From assembly GCF_000757825.1 (NCBI RefSeq), contig NZ_CP009451.1, positions 3,348,001 to 3,412,000 of the forward strand: 64,000 bases of DNA, in the 5' to 3' direction. This stretch comes from Cedecea neteri. GTDB taxonomy: Bacteria; Pseudomonadota; Gammaproteobacteria; Enterobacterales; Enterobacteriaceae. The stretch's first letter is position 1. Every line of letters begins with the position of its first letter. Under the pieces are notes generated by a model, which worked only from the letters and a program-made list of their open reading frames with translations, was not told where the DNA came from and searched no databases. The position numbers and the translations under genes are program-made. Shown here one piece after another: positions 58,992 through 64,000 of this stretch.

Positions 58992-59708
58992 ATGAAAAAA
59001 GGTTTTTGGCTGCTTTCGCTGCTGGCCGCTTCTGTTTCCGGTTTTGCCCACGCGGATGACGCCGCCATTAAACAATCCCTGGCGAAGCTCGGCGTGCAGG
59101 GCGCAGACATTCAATCTGCTCCGGTTGCCGGAATGAAAACCGTGCTGACCGACAGCGGCGTGCTCTACGTCACCGAAGACGGCAAACATGTGATTCAGGG
59201 GCCGCTTTACGACGTGAGCGGCGCCCAGCCGGTGAACGTGACTAACCAACTGCTGATCGGCAAGCTGAACGCGCTTGAAAAAGAGATGATCGTCTACAAA
59301 GCGCCGAAGGAGCAGCACGTGATTACGGTGTTCACCGACATCACCTGCGGCTACTGCCACAAGCTGCACGAAGAGATGAGCGACTACAACGCGCTGGGGA
59401 TCACCGTGCGTTACCTGGCGTTCCCGCGTCAGGGACTGCAGAGCCAGGCTGAAAGCGATATGAAGTCCATCTGGTGCGCCAAAGACCGTAACAAAGCGTT
59501 CGATGCCGCAATGAAGGGCGGCGATGTGGCACCGGCAAGCTGCGACATCAACCTGGCTAATCACTACAACCTGGGCGTGCAGTTTGGCGTGCAGGGGACG
59601 CCGGCGATTGTCCTGAGCAACGGCAGCATGATCCCGGGTTATCAGGGGCCAAAAGAGATGAAGCAAATGCTGGACGCCCACAAGCAACTGATGAAAGCGG
59701 GTGGTTAA
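58992..59708 (+). CDS. dsbC: Periplasmic disulfide isomerase DsbC
   Basis: 238 residues with a 20-residue signal peptide ending in GFAHA. N-terminal dimerisation domain and a C-terminal thioredoxin fold with active-site CGYC. It reshuffles wrong disulfides in periplasmic proteins, kept reduced by DsbD. The ATG at 58992 follows AAGGAATCC; an ATG at 58962 inside xerD lacks a ribosome site. It precedes recJ by 6 bp. Confidence 0.97.
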   Translation: MKKGFWLLSLLAASVSGFAHADDAAIKQSLAKLGVQGADIQSAPVAGMKTVLTDSGVLYVTEDGKHVIQGPLYDVSGAQPVNVTNQLLIGKLNALEKEMIVYKAPKEQHVITVFTDITCGYCHKLHEEMSDYNALGITVRYLAFPRQGLQSQAESDMKSIWCAKDRNKAFDAAMKGGDVAPASCDINLANHYNLGVQFGVQGTPAIVLSNGSMIPGYQGPKEMKQMLDAHKQLMKAGG

Positions 59709-59714
59709 TTTCGG

Positions 59715-61448
59715 GTGAAACAGCAAACGCAACTCCGCCGCCGGGCCGTTGACAGCTCGGTGGCGCTTCCGGCTACGCTGCCTTCTTTGCTCCAGCGGCT
59801 GTATGCCAGCCGGGGCGTGCGTGATGAGCAGGATCTGGAACGTGGCGTAAAAGGAATGCTGCCGTGGCAGCAGCTCAGCGGCGTAGATCAGGCCGTCGTG
59901 ATGCTTTACAACGCCTTTCGCGAAGGCCTGCGCATCATCGTGGTGGGCGATTTTGATGCCGATGGCGCGACCAGCACCGCACTGAGCGTTCTGGCACTAC
60001 GCAGTATGGGCGCTGAAAATGTTGGCTACCTGGTGCCCAATCGCTTTGAAGATGGCTACGGGCTTAGCCCGGAAGTAGTCGATCAGGCTCACGCCCGCGG
60101 CGCGCAGATGATAGTGACCGTCGACAACGGGATCTCTTCCCATGCGGGCGTTGATCGAGCCCATGCGCTGGGGATCCCGGTGCTGGTGACCGATCACCAC
60201 CTGCCGGGGGAAACGCTTCCCGCCGCTGAAGCTATCATTAACCCTAATCTTGCAGACTGCGCGTTTCCGTCTAAATCTTTGGCCGGTGTCGGCGTCGCGT
60301 TTTATCTGATGCTGGCGCTGCGCACGCATCTGCGTGATAACGGCTGGTTTGAACAGCGTGGGCTGGCCATTCCAAACCTTGCGGAACTGCTCGATTTAGT
60401 GGCGCTGGGCACCGTGGCGGACGTGGTTCCGCTGGATACCAACAACCGCATTCTGACCTGGCAAGGCCTGAGCCGTATTCGGGCAGGTAAATGCCGCCCC
60501 GGTATTCGCGCACTGCTTGAAGTGGCTAACCGTGAGCCGCACAAAATCGCCGCCAGCGATTTAGGTTTTGCGCTGGGGCCGCGCCTGAACGCCGCTGGAC
60601 GACTGGATGATATGTCGGTTGGCGTGGCGCTGCTGCTCAGTGAGAACATTGGCGAAGCACGGATGCTGGCCAACGAACTGGACGCGCTGAACCAAACGCG
60701 TAAAGAGATTGAACAGGGCATGCAGGTTGAAGCGCTGACGCTGTGCGAACAGCTGGAGCGCAGCAGCGAAGAACTGCCTTATGGCCTGGCGATGTATCAC
60801 CCGGAGTGGCATCAGGGCGTGGTCGGCATTCTGGCCTCGCGCATCAAAGAGCGGTTCCACCGCCCGGTAATCGCGTTTGCACCTGCGGGAGACGGCACGC
60901 TGAAAGGCTCTGGTCGCTCGGTTCAGGGGCTGCATATGCGCGATGCCTTAGAGCGTCTGGATACGCTTTACCCTGGCATGATGCTGAAATTTGGTGGTCA
61001 CGCAATGGCCGCCGGCCTGTCGTTGGAAGAGGCTCGCTTTGAGGAGTTCCGCCAGCGCTTTGGTGACCTGATCGGTGAATGGTTGGATCCGGCGCTACTA
61101 CAGGGTGAAATCTGGTCAGATGGCCCGCTGTCTGCTCAGGAGATGACGCTGGAAGTGGCGGAGATGCTGCGCGATGCCGGGCCGTGGGGGCAAATGTTCC
61201 CGGAGCCGCTGTTTGACGGCAAATTCCGCATCCTCCAGCAACGTCTGGTAGGCGAGCGCCACCTGAAGGTGATGGTGGAGCCTGTCGGCGGCGGCCCGCT
61301 GCTGGACGGTATCGCCTTCAACGTGGATACCACCCGCTGGCCGGACAACGGCGTGCGCGAAGTTGAGCTGGCCTACAAGCTGGACGTGAACGAGTTTCGC
61401 GGCAACCGAAGCGTGCAGCTTTTGATCGATCATCTCTGGCCGATATAG
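59715..61448 (+). CDS. recJ: Single-strand-specific 5'-3' exonuclease RecJ
   Basis: 577 residues, as in E. coli. DHH-family motifs: GDFDADGATST, VTVDNGISS, VTDHHLPGE, then the DHHA1 domain with KFGGHAMAAGLSLEEA. Acts in RecF recombination, mismatch and base-excision repair. GTG start. Same dsbC-recJ-prfB order as in E. coli. Confidence 0.97.
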   Translation: MKQQTQLRRRAVDSSVALPATLPSLLQRLYASRGVRDEQDLERGVKGMLPWQQLSGVDQAVVMLYNAFREGLRIIVVGDFDADGATSTALSVLALRSMGAENVGYLVPNRFEDGYGLSPEVVDQAHARGAQMIVTVDNGISSHAGVDRAHALGIPVLVTDHHLPGETLPAAEAIINPNLADCAFPSKSLAGVGVAFYLMLALRTHLRDNGWFEQRGLAIPNLAELLDLVALGTVADVVPLDTNNRILTWQGLSRIRAGKCRPGIRALLEVANREPHKIAASDLGFALGPRLNAAGRLDDMSVGVALLLSENIGEARMLANELDALNQTRKEIEQGMQVEALTLCEQLERSSEELPYGLAMYHPEWHQGVVGILASRIKERFHRPVIAFAPAGDGTLKGSGRSVQGLHMRDALERLDTLYPGMMLKFGGHAMAAGLSLEEARFEEFRQRFGDLIGEWLDPALLQGEIWSDGPLSAQEMTLEVAEMLRDAGPWGQMFPEPLFDGKFRILQQRLVGERHLKVMVEPVGGGPLLDGIAFNVDTTRWPDNGVREVELAYKLDVNEFRGNRSVQLLIDHLWPI

Positions 61449-61587
61449 CCCGCGTTCTTAACGCTGCCGCAGCGTTAATTACTTGGCTATATGTCAAGGA
61501 CAAAGCTACAAAATGCGGCGTAAATCCGGTAAACTTTCTGGTTTACGACTGCATTTCGTCTTCTGAAATCAACATAAGAAATTACGC

Positions 61588-62686
61588 ATGTTTGAAATTA
61601 ACCCGGTAAAAAGCCGCATCCAGGACCTCACAGAGCGCAGCGACGTTCTTAGGGGGTATCTTTGACTACGATGCCAAGAAAGAGCGCCTCGAAGAAGTAA
61701 ACGCCGAGCTGGAACAGCCCGATGTCTGGAACGAACCTGAACGCGCACAGGCGCTGGGGAAAGAACGTTCCTCGCTGGAAGCGATTGTCGAGACTTTAGA
61801 CCAGATGGCCCAGGGCCTGGAAGACGTTTCCGGCCTGCTCGAACTGGCGGTAGAAGCCGACGACGAAGAGACCTTTAACGAGGCCGTTGCCGAGCTGGAC
61901 GGGCTGGACGCCAAGCTGGCGCAGCTTGAATTCCGCCGCATGTTCTCTGGTGAGTACGACAGCGCCGACTGCTATATCGACATCCAGGCAGGCTCCGGCG
62001 GTACGGAAGCGCAGGACTGGGCAAGCATGCTGGAGCGTATGTACCTGCGCTGGGCAGAAGCTCGCGGTTTCAAAACCGAAATTATTGAAGAGTCCGAAGG
62101 CGAAGTGGCGGGCATCAAGTCCGTGACAATCCGCATTCAGGGCGACTATGCCTTTGGCTGGCTGCGTACCGAAACCGGCGTTCACCGCCTGGTGCGTAAG
62201 AGTCCGTTTGACTCCGGTGGCCGCCGCCATACCTCGTTCAGCTCCGCGTTTGTTTACCCGGAAGTGGACGACGACATTGATATCGACATCAACCCGGCGG
62301 ACCTGCGCATTGACGTATATCGCGCATCCGGTGCGGGTGGTCAGCACGTTAACCGTACGGAATCCGCGGTACGTATTACCCACATTCCAACCGGTACCGT
62401 GACCCAGTGTCAGAATGACCGTTCTCAGCATAAGAACAAAGACCAGGCGATGAAGCAGATGAAGGCGAAGCTGTACGAGCTGGAAATGCAGAAAAAGAAT
62501 GCTGAGAAGCAGGCGCTGGAAGACAACAAATCGGATATCGGCTGGGGCAGCCAGATTCGTTCTTACGTCCTCGACGACTCCCGCATTAAAGATCTGCGTA
62601 CCGGGGTTGAAACCCGTAATACGCAGGCGGTGCTGGACGGCGATCTGGACAAATTTATCGAAGCAAGTTTGAAAGCAGGGTTATGA
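61588..62686 (+). CDS. prfB: Peptide chain release factor 2 with programmed +1 frameshift
   Basis: The first 25 codons (61588-61662) end at an in-frame TGA (61663-61665). Reading resumes in +1 frame from 61664 and gives 365 residues in total, the E. coli RF2 length. RF2 recognises UGA and UAA: the SPF anticodon motif is in [14 protein letters not shown], and the GGQ catalytic motif is at 250-252. Residue 246 is Ala (YRASGAGGQ), the form found in most enterobacteria, whereas E. coli K-12 carries Thr, which lowers activity. It is followed by lysS, 9 bp on. Confidence 0.98.
61651..61666 (+). promoter_or_regulatory. RF2 autoregulatory frameshift site
   Basis: A Shine-Dalgarno-like AGGGGG (61651-61656), then the slippery CTT followed by TGA C. 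When RF2 is scarce the ribosome slips +1 at CTT-TGA-C and makes full-length RF2. Confidence 0.97.
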
Positions 62687-62695
62687 GGAACCAAC

Positions 62696-64000
62696 ATGTC
62701 TGAACAACAAGCACAGGGCGTTGACGCAGCAGCCGATCTTAATAATGAACTGAAAGCGCGCCGTGAGAAGCTGGTGGCTCTGCGTGAGCAGGGTATCCCA
62801 TTCCCGAACGATTTCCGTCGTGACCACACCTCAGACCAACTGCACGCTGACTTCGATGCGAAAGAGAACGAAGAGCTGGAAGACCTGGGCGTTGAGGTAA
62901 GCGTGGCTGGCCGTATGATGACCCGCCGTATCATGGGGAAAGCCTCCTTCGTGACGCTGCAGGACGTTGGCGGCCGTATTCAGCTGTATGTGTCCCGCGA
63001 CGACCTGGCGGAAGGCATCTACAACGAGCAGTTCAAGAAATGGGACCTGGGCGATATCCTGGGCGCGCGCGGCAAGCTGTTCAAAACCAAAACCGGCGAG
63101 CTGTCCATTCACTGTAGCGAACTGCGTCTGCTGACCAAGGCGCTGCGTCCGCTGCCGGACAAATTCCACGGCCTGGCCGATCAGGAAACCCGCTACCGTC
63201 AGCGTTACCTGGATCTCATCGCTAACGATGACTCTCGTAACACTTTCAAAGTGCGTTCGCAGATCATGGCCGGTATTCGCCAGTTCATGGTGGGTCGCGA
63301 CTTTATGGAAGTTGAAACCCCGATGATGCAGGTGATTCCTGGCGGCGCGTCTGCCCGGCCGTTCATCACGCACCACAACGCGCTGGACATCGACATGTAC
63401 CTGCGTATCGCGCCTGAGCTGTACCTGAAGCGCCTGGTGGTGGGTGGTTTCGACCGCGTCTTCGAGATCAACCGTAACTTCCGTAACGAAGGCATTTCTC
63501 CGCGTCATAACCCAGAGTTCACCATGATGGAACTCTATATGGCCTACGCGGACTACAAAGACCTGATTGAGCTGACCGAATCCCTGTTCCGCACCCTGGC
63601 GCAGGATGTTCTGGGCACCACCGAAGTGCAGTACGGTGAAGAAACCTTCGACTTCGGTAAGCCGTTTGAAAAACTCACCATGCGTGAAGCTATCAAAAAG
63701 CACCGGCCTGAAACCAACCTGGCCGATCTGGATAATTTCGACTCTGCGAAAGCCATCGCGGAAAGCATCGGCATCAAAATCGAGAAGAGCTGGGGTCTGG
63801 GCCGTATCGTGACCGAGATCTTCGAAGAGGTTGCGGAAAGCCACCTGATTCAGCCGACCTTCATCACCGAATACCCGGCTGAAGTTTCTCCGCTGGCGCG
63901 CCGTAACGACGAAAACCCTGAAATCACCGACCGCTTTGAGTTCTTCATCGGCGGCCGTGAAATCGGGAACGGCTTCTCCGAGCTGAACGATGCGGAAGAC
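62696..64000 (+). CDS. lysS: Lysyl-tRNA synthetase, N-terminal part
   Basis: 435 codons visible of about 505 in E. coli; the gene runs off the right edge. Class II synthetase: N-terminal OB-fold anticodon-binding domain (about 60-150), then the catalytic domain with motif 2 ([20 protein letters not shown]). GAGG lies before the ATG at 62696. Downstream of prfB as in E. coli. Confidence 0.97.
   Translation, partial: MSEQQAQGVDAAADLNNELKARREKLVALREQGIPFPNDFRRDHTSDQLHADFDAKENEELEDLGVEVSVAGRMMTRRIMGKASFVTLQDVGGRIQLYVSRDDLAEGIYNEQFKKWDLGDILGARGKLFKTKTGELSIHCSELRLLTKALRPLPDKFHGLADQETRYRQRYLDLIANDDSRNTFKVRSQIMAGIRQFMVGRDFMEVETPMMQVIPGGASARPFITHHNALDIDMYLRIAPELYLKRLVVGGFDRVFEINRNFRNEGISPRHNPEFTMMELYMAYADYKDLIELTESLFRTLAQDVLGTTEVQYGEETFDFGKPFEKLTMREAIKKHRPETNLADLDNFDSAKAIAESIGIKIEKSWGLGRIVTEIFEEVAESHLIQPTFITEYPAEVSPLARRNDENPEITDRFEFFIGGREIGNGFSELNDAED

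Noticed and set aside
61588..61665. prfB as a frameshifted pseudogene
   Set aside because: The stop and slip site form the conserved programmed frameshift of RF2.

Overview
The window is chromosomal DNA of an enterobacterium (family Enterobacteriaceae). The evidence is a long run of genes whose proteins read almost residue for residue like their Escherichia coli counterparts and lie in the E. coli order: speA-speB, loiP-tktA, epd-pgk-fbaA, mscS-argO-yggE-argP-rpiA-serA, ygfA-ssrS-zapA-ygfB-pepP-ubiH-ubiI, gcvTHP-ygfF, bglA, trhA, ygfZ-sdhE-cptA, fldB, xerD-dsbC-recJ-prfB-lysS. The genus cannot be fixed from this sequence alone. It is not E. coli, because four blocks interrupt the E. coli order. 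No tRNA, rRNA, integrase, transposase or CRISPR array is visible.

Block 1 (1689-16012, between speB and loiP) is a catabolic island of about 14 kb. A divergent MFS transporter (minus strand) faces a plus-strand series: Rieske ferredoxin, small recombinase-HTH-like protein, alpha-only Rieske oxygenase, SDR, IclR regulator, type I extradiol dioxygenase, FAD ferredoxin reductase, second MFS transporter, cupin, alpha/beta hydrolase, a second SDR lacking the classical Tyr-x3-Lys, an L-aspartate-dehydrogenase-like protein, aldehyde dehydrogenase and a ThDP-dependent decarboxylase/synthase. Together they look like uptake, ring hydroxylation, rearomatisation, meta-cleavage, C-C hydrolysis, then decarboxylation and oxidation of a keto-acid. 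I recognise no named pathway with this composition. Three 16-18 bp inverted repeats of shared design lie in the divergent control region and are the best candidates for the IclR operator.

Block 2 (23295-30247) is a tdcABCDE operon (anaerobic threonine/serine to propionate, ATP and formate) placed between fbaA and mscS. Block 3 (47658-51665, between ygfF and bglA) holds a cytochrome-b membrane protein, a Tat-lipoprotein molybdopterin oxidoreductase and a Met-rich MxKDx-repeat periplasmic protein on the minus strand, divergent from an OmpR-type response regulator and a sensor kinase. The layout recalls the E. coli hprRS-msrPQ methionine-sulfoxide repair system, but the proteins are not its orthologues. 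Block 4 (53295-54659) adds an RpiR/SIS regulator and an HD-domain phosphohydrolase between bglA and trhA.

The remainder is central metabolism and maintenance: polyamine synthesis, transketolase and lower glycolysis, serine/glycine one-carbon metabolism (serA, gcvTHP, ygfA, ygfZ), ubiquinone hydroxylation, cell division (zapA), 6S RNA, periplasmic disulfide isomerisation, recombination and translation. prfB carries the intact programmed +1 frameshift. speA is cut by the left edge of the window and lysS by the right edge.
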